From an uncultured Bacteroidales bacterium (GTDB lineage Bacteria; Bacteroidota; Bacteroidia; Bacteroidales; Bacteroidaceae): a stretch of DNA of 43,203 bases. The DNA is taken from the NCBI GenBank assembly GCA_902798615.1, contig CADBXL010000041.1:1-43203 (forward strand), read 5' to 3'. A program made the position numbers and the translations under genes. This document shows positions 8,836 to 15,774 of the stretch, piece by piece. The notes below the pieces were generated by a model. It ran no database searches. It worked only from the letters and a program-made list of their open reading frames with translations, and was not told the DNA's origin. How positions within the stretch are numbered: position 1 is the stretch's first letter; the number at the start of each line of letters is the position of its first letter.

Positions 8836-9630
8836 ATGGCAATATTTCTTAAGACTGAAGATGAAATTGAACTAATGCGCAAGGCTAACCAATTAGTTGG
8901 TTTAACCCTTGCAGAGTTAGCAAAAAACATTAAACCAGGTGTAACGACCCTCCAATTGGATAAAATCGCTGAGGAATTCATTAGAGACCACGGAGCGATC
9001 CCAACTTTCAAGAATTTCCCAAATCCTTTTGGAGGGCCTTTCCCCGCAAGCATCTGCACATCTGTCAATGATGTCGTAGTTCACGGAATACCTGACAAGA
9101 ATACCGTTTTACATGACGGAGATGTCATATCTATTGATTGTGGCACACTTCTTGCTGGATATAATGGTGACTCTGCTTACACCTTTCCGGTTGGAGAGGT
9201 TTCTGATGAAGTCAAACAGCTTTTGTCAGTAACAAAGGAGAGTTTGTACAAAGCAATTGAATGCTCTGTCGCCGGAAATCACTTGGGTGATATTGGGCAG
9301 ACTGTTCAAGACTATTGTGAATCATACGGCTATGGGATAGTGCGTGAGCTTACCGGTCATGGTATTGGCAAGGAAATGCATGAGGATCCTCAGGTTCCAA
9401 ACTATGGTCGCAGGGGCAATGGTACAAAGTTAAAGGCTGGAATGTGTATTGCGATTGAACCGATGGTAACATTGGGCGCTCGCAATATTTATCTGGCTCC
9501 AGACAAATGGTCGATAAAGACCCGTGATGGAAAGCCTGCAGCTCATTTCGAGCATACCATTGCAATACGCAAGGGCAAGGCAGAGATTTTATCTACATTT
9601 GAAGAAATAGAACGCGTTTTAAATATTTAA
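8836..9630 (+). CDS. map: methionine aminopeptidase, type I
   Basis: Removes the initiator methionine from nascent proteins after deformylation. The 264-residue product has the pita-bread metallopeptidase ligands in order: [17 protein letters not shown] (two Asp), [13 protein letters not shown] (His), IAIEPM (Glu) and the C-terminal HFEHTIAI region. Substrate-binding His is in VVHGIP. It lacks an N-terminal zinc-finger extension, as expected for a short bacterial type I enzyme. Cotranscribed with secY and infA. Confidence 0.97.
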   Translation: MAIFLKTEDEIELMRKANQLVGLTLAELAKNIKPGVTTLQLDKIAEEFIRDHGAIPTFKNFPNPFGGPFPASICTSVNDVVVHGIPDKNTVLHDGDVISIDCGTLLAGYNGDSAYTFPVGEVSDEVKQLLSVTKESLYKAIECSVAGNHLGDIGQTVQDYCESYGYGIVRELTGHGIGKEMHEDPQVPNYGRRGNGTKLKAGMCIAIEPMVTLGARNIYLAPDKWSIKTRDGKPAAHFEHTIAIRKGKAEILSTFEEIERVLNI

Positions 9631-9638
9631 ACTTTATT

Positions 9639-9857
9639 ATGGCAAAACAATCTGCTATAGAACAGGACGGAACGATAGTTGAGGCATTGAGCAATGCTAT
9701 GTTCCGTGTAGAATTGGAGAATGGCTGTCCTATAACAGCGCACATCTCTGGCAAGATGAGGATGCACTACATTAAGATACTCCCTGGTGATAAGGTTAAG
9801 GTTGAGATGAGTCCTTATGACCTTACGAAGGGACGTATCGTATTCCGATACAAATAA
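9639..9857 (+). CDS. infA: translation initiation factor IF-1
   Basis: IF-1 is a single S1/OB-fold domain that occupies the A site during initiation. The 72-residue product has the family sequence [36 protein letters not shown] and the ending [12 protein letters not shown]. Length is exactly typical. It lies 8 bp after map and 18 bp before rpmJ. Confidence 0.97.
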   Translation: MAKQSAIEQDGTIVEALSNAMFRVELENGCPITAHISGKMRMHYIKILPGDKVKVEMSPYDLTKGRIVFRYK

Positions 9858-9875
9858 TCATATCTTATATATAAT

Positions 9876-9992
9876 ATGAAGACAAGAGCATCATTAAAGA
9901 AGCGTACTCCAGACTGCAAGATCGTTCGTCGTAAGGGTCGTCTGTACGTTATCAACAAGAAAAACCCTAAGTTCAAACTTCGTCAGGGTTAA
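9876..9992 (+). CDS. rpmJ: 50S ribosomal protein L36, zinc-free form
   Basis: This 38-residue gene is easily missed because of its size. The product begins [17 protein letters not shown] and ends PKFKLRQG, the normal L36 ends. The classical zinc ligands (Cys11, Cys14, Cys27, His33) are reduced to Cys14, with Thr, Ile and Lys at the others, so this is a C-minus L36 that should fold without zinc. It lies between infA and rpsM, its usual place. Confidence 0.93.
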   Translation: MKTRASLKKRTPDCKIVRRKGRLYVINKKNPKFKLRQG

Positions 9993-10037
9993 AAACTAAT
10001 TTTTCAATTTAATTATTTTTATTTACATTATCACAAC

Positions 10038-10418
10038 ATGGCAATAAGAATTGTTGGAGTAGATTTGCCCCAGAATAAGCGTGGCGAAATCGCATTGACC
10101 TATATCTATGGTATCGGTCGAAGTAGTTCAGCAAAGATATTGGATAAAGCCGGTGTCAGCCGCGACCTCAAGGTTAGCGAGTGGAGTGACGATCAGGCTG
10201 CCAAGATCCGTGAAATTATCGGCGCTGAATTCAAGGTTGAAGGTGATCTCCGTGCAGAGATCCAGTTGAACATCAAGCGTCTGATGGATATTGGCTGCTA
10301 TCGTGGAATCCGTCATCGTAATGGTCTTCCTGTTCGCGGTCAGAGCACAAAGAACAATGCCCGTACTCGTAAGGGTAAGAAGAAGACTGTTGCTAACAAG
10401 AAGAAGGCCACTAAGTAA
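10038..10418 (+). CDS. rpsM: 30S ribosomal protein S13
   Basis: S13 in the small-subunit head contacts P-site tRNA and L5. The 126-residue product starts [27 protein letters not shown] and has the C-terminal motif [16 protein letters not shown](S)T(K)NNARTRKG, followed by a lysine-rich tail. Both are diagnostic. It begins the alpha segment of the superoperon. Confidence 0.97.
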   Translation: MAIRIVGVDLPQNKRGEIALTYIYGIGRSSSAKILDKAGVSRDLKVSEWSDDQAAKIREIIGAEFKVEGDLRAEIQLNIKRLMDIGCYRGIRHRNGLPVRGQSTKNNARTRKGKKKTVANKKKATK

Positions 10419-10450
10419 AGTTTAACGTTTAAAACTTAAAGTTAAAAGTC
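10419..10450. repeat. degenerate 7-bp tandem array between rpsM and rpsK
   Basis: From 10419 the sequence reads as units AGTTTAA, CGTTTAA, AACTTAA, AGTTAAA with a period of exactly 7 bp, filling the whole 32-bp gap. It belongs to the class of heptamer arrays seen in several other intergenic regions of this window, although the unit sequence differs. Confidence 0.55.
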
Positions 10451-10843
10451 ATGGCAAAGAAACAGGCAACAACTAACAAGAAAAGAAATGTCAAGGTTGA
10501 TGCTGTCGGACAGCTTCATGTTCACAGTTCATTCAACAACATCATAGTATCCCTTGCAAACTCAGAGGGTCAGGTTATTTCTTGGTCATCTGCTGGTAAG
10601 ATGGGATTCCGCGGAAGCAAGAAGAATACTCCTTACGCTGCTCAGATGGCTGCAGAGGATTGCGCAAAGGTTGCTTTCGATCTCGGTCTTCGCAAGGTTA
10701 AGGCATACGTTAAGGGACCAGGTAACGGTCGTGAGAGTGCAATTCGTGCTTGCCACACTGCTGGTATCGAGGTTATGGAGATTGTTGATTGCACTCCACT
10801 TCCACACAATGGATGTCGTCCTCCAAAGCGTCGTCGCGTATAA
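10451..10843 (+). CDS. rpsK: 30S ribosomal protein S11
   Basis: S11 lies on the platform next to the mRNA exit region. The 130-residue product contains [36 protein letters not shown] and the ending [18 protein letters not shown], which is the family signature. The gap to rpsD (77 bp) carries a short 9-bp repeat. Confidence 0.97.
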   Translation: MAKKQATTNKKRNVKVDAVGQLHVHSSFNNIIVSLANSEGQVISWSSAGKMGFRGSKKNTPYAAQMAAEDCAKVAFDLGLRKVKAYVKGPGNGRESAIRACHTAGIEVMEIVDCTPLPHNGCRPPKRRRV

Positions 10844-10852
10844 TACAAATTA

Positions 10853-10888
10853 CGGAAAGTCTGGAATGTCCGGAATGTCCGACTAATT
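10853..10888. repeat. 9-bp tandem repeat between rpsK and rpsD
   Basis: CGGAAAGTC, TGGAATGTC, CGGAATGTC and CGACTAATT follow each other with a period of 9 bp; the middle two differ by one base. This is non-coding and sits upstream of the disrupted rpsD. Confidence 0.5.
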
Positions 10889-10920
10889 ATTTCATTAATT
10901 AAAGAAAATCATTTAGCAAA

Positions 10921-11558
10921 ATGGCTAGATATACAGGTCCGAAATCAAGAATTGACCGTCGTTTTGGTGAAACCATCCTCGGTACAGAAAAAGTTTTGTC
11001 CAAGAGAACCTCGGTACAGAAAAAGTTTTGTCCAAGAGAAACTTCGCTCCTGGACAGCATGGTCACGATCGTCGCAGAAAGATGTCTGAGTACGGTGTCA
11101 TGTTGGCAGAGAAGCAAAAGGCTAAGTATGCTTACGGTGTACTCGAGCGCCAGTTCCGTAATTTGTTTGAGAAGGCTTCTAAGATGGAAGGTATTAAGGG
11201 TGAGAACCTCCTTCAGCTTCTTGAGAGCCGCCTCGACAATGTCGTTTATCGTCTCGGTTTGGCTCCAACACGTCGTGCTGCTCGTCAGCTCGTAGGTCAC
11301 AAGCACATCACTGTTGACGGTAAGGTGGTTAGCATTCCTTCTTTCTCTGTAAAACCAGGTCAGATCGTTGCTGTCCGCGAGAAGTCAAAGTCACTCGAAG
11401 TTATTGAGGCAAATCTCGCAGGTTTCAACCACAGCAAGTACCCTTGGATTGAGTGGGACAATGCAGCTAAGGCTGGTAAGTTCCTGCACCGTCCAGAGCG
11501 TGCAGATATACCTGAGACCATCAAGGAGCAGTTAATCGTTGAGTTGTACTCTAAATAA
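10921..11558 (+). pseudogene. rpsD: 30S ribosomal protein S4, frameshifted by a tandem duplication
   Basis: S4 is a primary 16S rRNA-binding and assembly protein and is normally essential. The 5' part ([17 protein letters not shown]...VLSKR) and the 3' part ([19 protein letters not shown] to the end [12 protein letters not shown]) are both good S4 but lie in different frames. The cause is visible: bases 10977-11008 are repeated exactly at 11009-11040 (32 bp, not a multiple of 3). Deleting one copy restores a continuous 201-codon S4, the usual Bacteroidetes length. The sequence may be a real mutation or an assembly or sequencing error; the latter seems likelier for an essential gene. Confidence 0.9.
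10977..11040. repeat. exact 32-bp tandem duplication inside rpsD
   Basis: Copy 1 at 10977-11008 and copy 2 at 11009-11040 are identical, each starting CCTCGGTACAG and ending CCAAGAGAA. Both boundaries are unambiguous, since flanking bases differ (T versus A on the left, C versus A on the right). No spacer separates the copies. Confidence 0.97.
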
Positions 11559-11569
11559 TCATTAAATTA

Positions 11570-12562
11570 ATGGCGATATTAGCATTTCAAAAACCTGATA
11601 AAGTTGTAATGTTGGAGGCCAATGACAAGTTCGGCAAGTTCGAATTCCGTCCTCTTGAGCCTGGCTTCGGTATTACCATCGGTAATTCCCTTCGCCGCAT
11701 TCTACTTTCATCGCTCGAGGGTTATGCCATTAACACCATCCGTATTGATGGTGTGGAGCACGAATTCTCTTCTGTGCCCGGCGTAAAGGAAGACGTGACC
11801 AACATGATCTTGAATCTGAAGCAAGTTCGATTCAAGCAGATAGTAGATGAATTCGAGAACGAGAAAGTTTCTATCACCGTTGAGAACTCTACAGAGTTCA
11901 CAGCAGGTGATATCAACAAGTACCTGACTGGATTTGAAGTGTTAAACCCTGATTTGGTGATTTGTCATTTAGATTCAAAAGCTTCAATGCAGATTGAGTT
12001 GACTATCAACAAGGGTCGTGGATACGTTCCTGCTGATGAGAATCGCCAGTACTGCACTGATGTCAACGTTATCGCAATTGATTCGATCTACACTCCAATC
12101 CGTAATGTTAAGTTCGCTGTAGAGCCTTATCGTGTTGAGCAGAAGACTGACTATGATAAGCTCGTCATCGAAGTAAGTACGGATGGTTCCATCCACCCAA
12201 AGGATGCTCTTAAGGAAGCAGCAAAGATTCTGATTCATCACTTCATGCTCTTCTCTGACGAGAAGATCACTCTTGAGAACCCAGACATCGAGGGTAATCA
12301 GGAGTTTGATGAGGAGATTCTCCACATGCGTCAGCTCCTCAAGACACGTCTTGTTGACATGAACCTCTCTGTTCGTGCCCTCAACTGTCTGAAGGCTGCT
12401 GATGTAGATACTCTTGGAGATCTCGTTCAGTACAATAAGACTGACCTCCTTAAGTTCCGTAACTTTGGTAAGAAATCGCTTTCAGAGCTTGATGATTTGC
12501 TCGAGAGTCTGAATCTGTCGTTTGGAACTGATATTACTAAGTATAAACTTAATCAAGATTAA
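11570..12562 (+). CDS. rpoA: DNA-directed RNA polymerase subunit alpha
   Basis: Alpha dimerises to nucleate RNA polymerase assembly and contacts promoter DNA and activators through its C-terminal domain. The 330-residue product has the N-terminal assembly domain ([33 protein letters not shown], residues about 22-54) and, after a linker, the helix-hairpin-helix C-terminal domain ([22 protein letters not shown] and [13 protein letters not shown]). The frame is intact, unlike the genes on either side. It is 11 bp downstream of rpsD and 8 bp before rplQ. Confidence 0.98.
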   Translation: MAILAFQKPDKVVMLEANDKFGKFEFRPLEPGFGITIGNSLRRILLSSLEGYAINTIRIDGVEHEFSSVPGVKEDVTNMILNLKQVRFKQIVDEFENEKVSITVENSTEFTAGDINKYLTGFEVLNPDLVICHLDSKASMQIELTINKGRGYVPADENRQYCTDVNVIAIDSIYTPIRNVKFAVEPYRVEQKTDYDKLVIEVSTDGSIHPKDALKEAAKILIHHFMLFSDEKITLENPDIEGNQEFDEEILHMRQLLKTRLVDMNLSVRALNCLKAADVDTLGDLVQYNKTDLLKFRNFGKKSLSELDDLLESLNLSFGTDITKYKLNQD

Positions 12563-12570
12563 AACTCAAA

Positions 12571-13006
12571 ATGAGACACAATAAGAAATTCAACCATCTG
12601 GGTCGTACTGCATCTCATCGTAATGCTATGCTTGCAAACATGGCAATCTCGCTGATCATGCACAAAAGAATCACTACGACCCTCGCTAAGGCCAAGGCAC
12701 TCAAGAAGTACGTTGAGCCACTGATCACACGTTCTAAGGACTGAGCTTTTCAAGGTTATTTCTGAGAAGGTAGCTAACCGTCCTGGTGGTTACACTCGTA
12801 TCATCAAGCTTGGTACTCGTCAGGGTGATGCTGCTGAGGTTTGCTTCATCGAGCTTGTTGACTTCGATGAGAACATGGCTAAGGCACCAAAGGCTGCTAA
12901 GAAGACTCGTCGTAGCCGTAAGGCTGCAGCTACTGAGACTCCAGCAGCAGAGGCACCAGTTGCAGAGGCTGCAGAGGCACCTGCAGAGGAGCCAAAGGCT
13001 GAATAA
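12571..13006 (+). pseudogene. rplQ: 50S ribosomal protein L17, internal deletion with frameshift
   Basis: L17 lies near the exit tunnel and is essential in most bacteria. The first 57 residues ([20 protein letters not shown] ... [13 protein letters not shown]) run into TGA at 12742-12744. The L17 continuation ([20 protein letters not shown] ... [11 protein letters not shown], then an Ala/Glu/Pro-rich tail) starts at 12743 in the +1 frame and ends at 13006. Compared with the family as I know it, about 21 residues (an EDTTNSRRVVFSYLQ-like block) are missing, a deletion of about 59 bp. It could be real or an assembly error. Confidence 0.85.
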
Positions 13007-13035
13007 TGTCCCTGATACTTTAAGGCTTAATATAG

Positions 13036-13068
13036 ATAGCGCTTTCCCTCGTGGAAGGCGCTATTTTT
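13036..13068 (+). terminator. Rho-independent terminator of the ribosomal superoperon
   Basis: A 12-bp stem (ATAGCGCTTTCC at 13036-13047 with GGAAGGCGCTAT at 13053-13064, one T-G pair) and a 5-base loop are followed by TTTT. It lies 30 bp after the rplQ stop, the expected end of the operon. Confidence 0.9.
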
Positions 13069-13073
13069 GTATC

Positions 13074-13209
13074 TCCCTACCAAGTCCCTTGTAATTCCCT
13101 TGCAACTCCCATGTAAATCCCATTTTTCTCCAATTCTAAGGAACGGACTTGCACCGAGTTTGGAGCGGATTTATAGCGAAGGAAGAGCGAAGGTATGACG
13201 GATGTAATG
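13074..13209. repeat. bipartite 11-bp phased array
   Basis: Five units beginning TCCC start at 13074, 13085, 13096, 13107 and 13118, exactly 11 bp apart (for example TCCCTTGTAAT, TCCCATGTAAA). After a short spacer, six units beginning CG start at 13144, 13155, 13166, 13177, 13188 and 13199, again exactly 11 bp apart (CGGACTTGCAC, CGAAGGAAGAG). The two halves are roughly complementary in character, pyrimidine-rich then purine-rich. Related arrays occur at 18435, 25294 and 34756. Confidence 0.75.
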
Positions 13210-13213
13210 GATT

Positions 13214-13508
13214 GGTGTAATACCCTCAGATAGTAAAAATGAAAAAAGTTTTTGAGGGCGAGTATTACACCTTTGCTGTTTTGGGTATGTCTTTTGGTTG
13301 AGTGTCAATACGTTAAGCTTGGTGTAATACTCGTGAAAGTATTACACCAAATTCGTGAGATTGGTGTAATAGTGGTGTAATACTTTCGAGAGTATTACAC
13401 CAAGGATAATATTTTGTTATTCAAAATGTTAGTGTGTGCAAAACGTCAAAGGTGTAATACCCCCGATTGAAATTTTTTTTCATTTTTATTTATCAAGGGT
13501 ATTACACC
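13214..13508. repeat. cluster of four GGTGTAATAC palindromes
   Basis: GGTGTAATAC occurs at 13214, 13321, 13374 and 13451, and its reverse complement GTATTACACC at 13262, 13339, 13392 and 13499; a near copy is at 13363. They form four stem-loops with loops of different length and content. The second has a perfect 13-bp stem (13319-13331 with 13338-13350). In pairs 1 and 4 the stem extends inward by a few bases (CCCTCA/TGAGGG in pair 1). Confidence 0.9.
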
Positions 13509-13588
13509 ATTGTTTTGCATCTTTTTTAGATGCTATAAATATAATGGTTGGAGTTTTTATGTAGATTTGAGAGATGGCTGTGGAAATA

Positions 13589-13620
13589 TTTGGAGGAATT
13601 AGAATAAATGCGTACTTTTG
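13589..13620 (+). promoter_or_regulatory. Bacteroidetes-type promoter
   Basis: A -33-like TTTG at 13589-13592 and a -7 box TACTTTTG at 13613-13620 (consensus TAnnTTTG) are separated by 20 bp, the spacing known for the Bacteroidetes primary sigma factor. It lies 36 bp before the ATG at 13657. Confidence 0.65.
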
Positions 13621-13656
13621 TAGTCGGAATCGTTTTTTCGAGTTTATATTTAGAAG

Positions 13657-14877
13657 ATGAAAAAGAATATAATAACTTTTGGAGGAATTACGTTGTGTTG
13701 CATTCTGATGGTTGCAGCTATTTCTCTGCTGTTTGTAACAGAAGGGCAGGATGCATGGAAAATGGCTGTCATCTATGTGACTTTTGCCCTGTTTATGTTG
13801 CACAGTTGCTATCGAATTAATAAGTTCAGAAAAGCGAAGAGTAAAACATCGGGTGTGATAGAAACTGAATTGAAATTACATCAAGTTGAATCTGTGTCTG
13901 GATTCTTGCGCGTATTCTTTGCTCCTGAAGATATGCGTTTCCGTACCTCGTTCGGACTGTTTCTGTTAGTCGTGTTTGGGTGTGTAGGTCGTTATTTCTG
14001 GTTCTGGACATTTCTGATACTGCTTGTGGTGTCAAAATCATTTCTGGCTTTTCAATATTACCGTTACTGGAAGGCATATAATGGTTTGATGTGTGATGAT
14101 GAAACAGAAGAAGAAAAGGAAATTGACGAAGAGGCAGTACGTGAGTTTACAGACGTGCTGAAATCATATGAACGTAAGGCGATAGGAATATGTTTTGATA
14201 ATGTGGGAAATTCTCCGAAGGGTATTGGTTGCTCAAAATTTGGTGGTCAACCTGATGTGCCTGCTGATTTTCAATGGCCTATGGATGACGAAAATCGTCC
14301 GCTCTCATTATTGTTTCAGATAGATTGTCGTGATCTTGCGACAGTTGATACAGAACGTCTGCTTCCTACAAGTGGTCATCTGTATTTCTTCTATGAGCAG
14401 GATGAGCAGAATTGGGAAGGCACGATGAATAGTATTCGTGTGATCTATGATGAAACGGAGTATAAGGAATTGCACAGGGCTGATTTCCCCGTAGATCTTG
14501 CAGATGAGTATAGATTGCAGGAAAAGCCTTTGTCGTTTGTCGTTCGGAATAGTTATCCGTCATGGGAGGATTTCCAATGTAAATGTCCTGATTATGATGT
14601 GTCATGTGATGTGTTGGATGCTGTCATGGAAAAGTTTAATTTGGAGCAACCTTATGACACAATAGGCTCAATGCTTGGATGGGCAGATTTGATACAAGGT
14701 AATATAGTTGAAGATGCGGATGATAATGTGCTGCTGCTTCAGTTAAATTCCATAGAATCTGTTGATGCAGATGAACTAATGTTTGGAGATTGTGGAGCTA
14801 TCTATTTTTATATTTCAAGACAAGATCTGAAAAATAAGCGTTTCGACCGTATCAAGTTTGAGCTGCAATGTTATTGA
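13657..14877 (+). CDS. membrane-anchored DUF1963 (YwqG-like) protein
   Basis: The function is not known. Residues 1-130 hold several hydrophobic segments (about 7-28, 35-52 and 90-130), so the N-terminus is membrane-embedded. After an acidic linker (DDETEEEKEIDEEAV) the C-terminal 230 residues resemble the DUF1963/YwqG family: SKFGGQPDVPADFQWP, then LSLLFQIDCRDL, TSGHLYFFYEQDE, and near the end DNVLLLQLNS and FGDCGAIYFYISRQDL. Members of this family are often soluble; the membrane-linked form is less usual. It has its own promoter and is followed by a terminator, so it is probably monocistronic. Confidence 0.8.
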   Translation: MKKNIITFGGITLCCILMVAAISLLFVTEGQDAWKMAVIYVTFALFMLHSCYRINKFRKAKSKTSGVIETELKLHQVESVSGFLRVFFAPEDMRFRTSFGLFLLVVFGCVGRYFWFWTFLILLVVSKSFLAFQYYRYWKAYNGLMCDDETEEEKEIDEEAVREFTDVLKSYERKAIGICFDNVGNSPKGIGCSKFGGQPDVPADFQWPMDDENRPLSLLFQIDCRDLATVDTERLLPTSGHLYFFYEQDEQNWEGTMNSIRVIYDETEYKELHRADFPVDLADEYRLQEKPLSFVVRNSYPSWEDFQCKCPDYDVSCDVLDAVMEKFNLEQPYDTIGSMLGWADLIQGNIVEDADDNVLLLQLNSIESVDADELMFGDCGAIYFYISRQDLKNKRFDRIKFELQCY

Positions 14878-14887
14878 TATGAACAAG

Positions 14888-14911
14888 TGCAACGCTTATA
14901 GTTGCATTTTT
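14888..14911 (+). terminator. Rho-independent terminator
   Basis: TGCAAC (14888-14893) and GTTGCA (14901-14906) form a 6-bp stem around a 7-base loop, followed by TTTTT. It lies 11 bp after the stop of the DUF1963 gene. Confidence 0.75.
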
Positions 14912-15015
14912 GAATATAATACCTGTCTCTTTGTTTTGTTCATGATAGAACCTTATAAAACTGTTAATAAAGGTTAATAATTCTCATGATGTATTTAAAT
15001 CAACGAATTTTTTAT

Positions 15016-15023
15016 TAACTTTG
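15016..15023 (+). promoter_or_regulatory. -7 promoter box upstream of tRNA-Arg
   Basis: TAACTTTG matches the TAnnTTTG consensus and ends 32 bp before the tRNA. The -33 element is weak (TTTA at 14994-14997). Confidence 0.5.
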
Positions 15024-15055
15024 CATCAACTTTGTGACAAACAAGGTAAAGGATT

Positions 15056-15130
15056 GGTTCGGTAGCTCAGTTGGATTAGAGCAACAGCCTTCTAAGCTGT
15101 GGGTCCTGGGTTCGAGCCCCAGCCGAATCA
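15056..15130 (+). tRNA. tRNA-Arg (anticodon TCT)
   Basis: A complete 75-nt cloverleaf is visible: acceptor GGTTCGG/CCGAATC (one G-T pair), D arm GCTC/GAGC, anticodon stem ACAGC/GCTGT with loop CTTCTAA (anticodon TCT, reads AGA), T arm CTGGG/CCCAG with loop TTCGAGC, and discriminator A. The 3' CCA is not encoded. AGA is read in a genome that uses it commonly. Confidence 0.97.
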
Positions 15131-15259
15131 CATTTGTTTGGTTATATGCGTACTAAATCGTTGAGTTCTAACTACCGAAAACAATATATCCTTAAACAGT
15201 AAATGTACCGTTGCAAAAATGCATAGAAACAGAATAATTATATACCAGAATAACTATGA

Positions 15260-15322
15260 TGACATTACAATATGTCATTCAAAGCAATCTGTGACTAATA
15301 TAATGGCATTACAATGATGCCA
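15260..15322. repeat. two related small stem-loops upstream of the receiver gene
   Basis: TGACAT-TACAAT-ATGTCA (15260-15277) and TGGCAT-TACAATG-ATGCCA (15304-15322) share the loop TACAAT and the same stem layout, with a paired A-T to G-C swap at the third position of the stem. They lie 42-104 bp before the ATG at 15364. They might be protein-binding sites or RNA hairpins. Confidence 0.5.
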
Positions 15323-15363
15323 AAAGGGGCAAATGACAGTATAAATGTTAAAACGTTGGTATT

Positions 15364-15744
15364 ATGAAGAAATGTATTATCGTAGATGATGTTGCTCTTA
15401 ACATCGTATTAGCACAAAAGATGCTGACTTCACTTAACTTGGATATGAGTAAGGCAGTCAATGGTCAGCAGGCATGTGATATGATCAGAAATGGTTATGA
15501 GCCTGATGTCATGATCCTTGACCTCATGATGCCTGTGATGGATGGTTTCCAGGTTCTTGAGGAGATTCGTAGTGGAAGATGTGGTAATAAGGATTTACCA
15601 ATAATAATTCTTTCTGCACTTAACCGTGAGGAAGATGTAAATCGTGCTATGTCTTTAGGAGCAAGTGATTTTGTTACAAAGCCTATAATAATGAATCGTC
15701 TTATTAATGCAGTAAAAACTGTGTTGGAGAAGACAAATGACTAA
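15364..15744 (+). CDS. stand-alone response-regulator receiver domain
   Basis: The 126-residue product is a CheY-like receiver with no output domain. The acidic pair is in CIIVDDVAL (Asp8, Asp9), the phospho-acceptor Asp is in VMILDLMMPVMDG (about residue 56), followed by the conserved Ser in ILSAL and Lys in FVTKP. It could act as a phosphorelay intermediate or by protein-protein contact. It is 30 bp upstream of a secreted-protein gene on the same strand, with no terminator seen between them. No kinase gene lies in the window. Confidence 0.9.
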   Translation: MKKCIIVDDVALNIVLAQKMLTSLNLDMSKAVNGQQACDMIRNGYEPDVMILDLMMPVMDGFQVLEEIRSGRCGNKDLPIIILSALNREEDVNRAMSLGASDFVTKPIIMNRLINAVKTVLEKTND

Positions 15745-15774
15745 TTACAGATTTTCAAGTTAGTAATTAATCTA

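Larger units (their letters stand above)
13007..13656. other. 650-bp intergenic region rich in repeats
   Basis: No credible gene is seen here. In order it holds the operon terminator (13036-13068), a pyrimidine-rich 11-bp array (13074-13128), a purine-rich 11-bp array (13144-13209), four palindromes built on GGTGTAATAC (13214-13508), and the promoter of the next gene (13589-13620). Confidence 0.8.

Noticed and set aside
12786-13094. Open frame of 102 codons with Arg/Leu-rich product downstream of rplQ
   Set aside because: It overlaps the L17 3' part in a different frame and runs into the terminator. Its composition is typical of an off-frame reading of ribosomal-protein codons.
13074-13508. 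CRISPR array
   Set aside because: Repeats are 10 or 11 bp and contiguous or paired in opposite orientation with no spacer of uniform length, and no cas gene is in the window.
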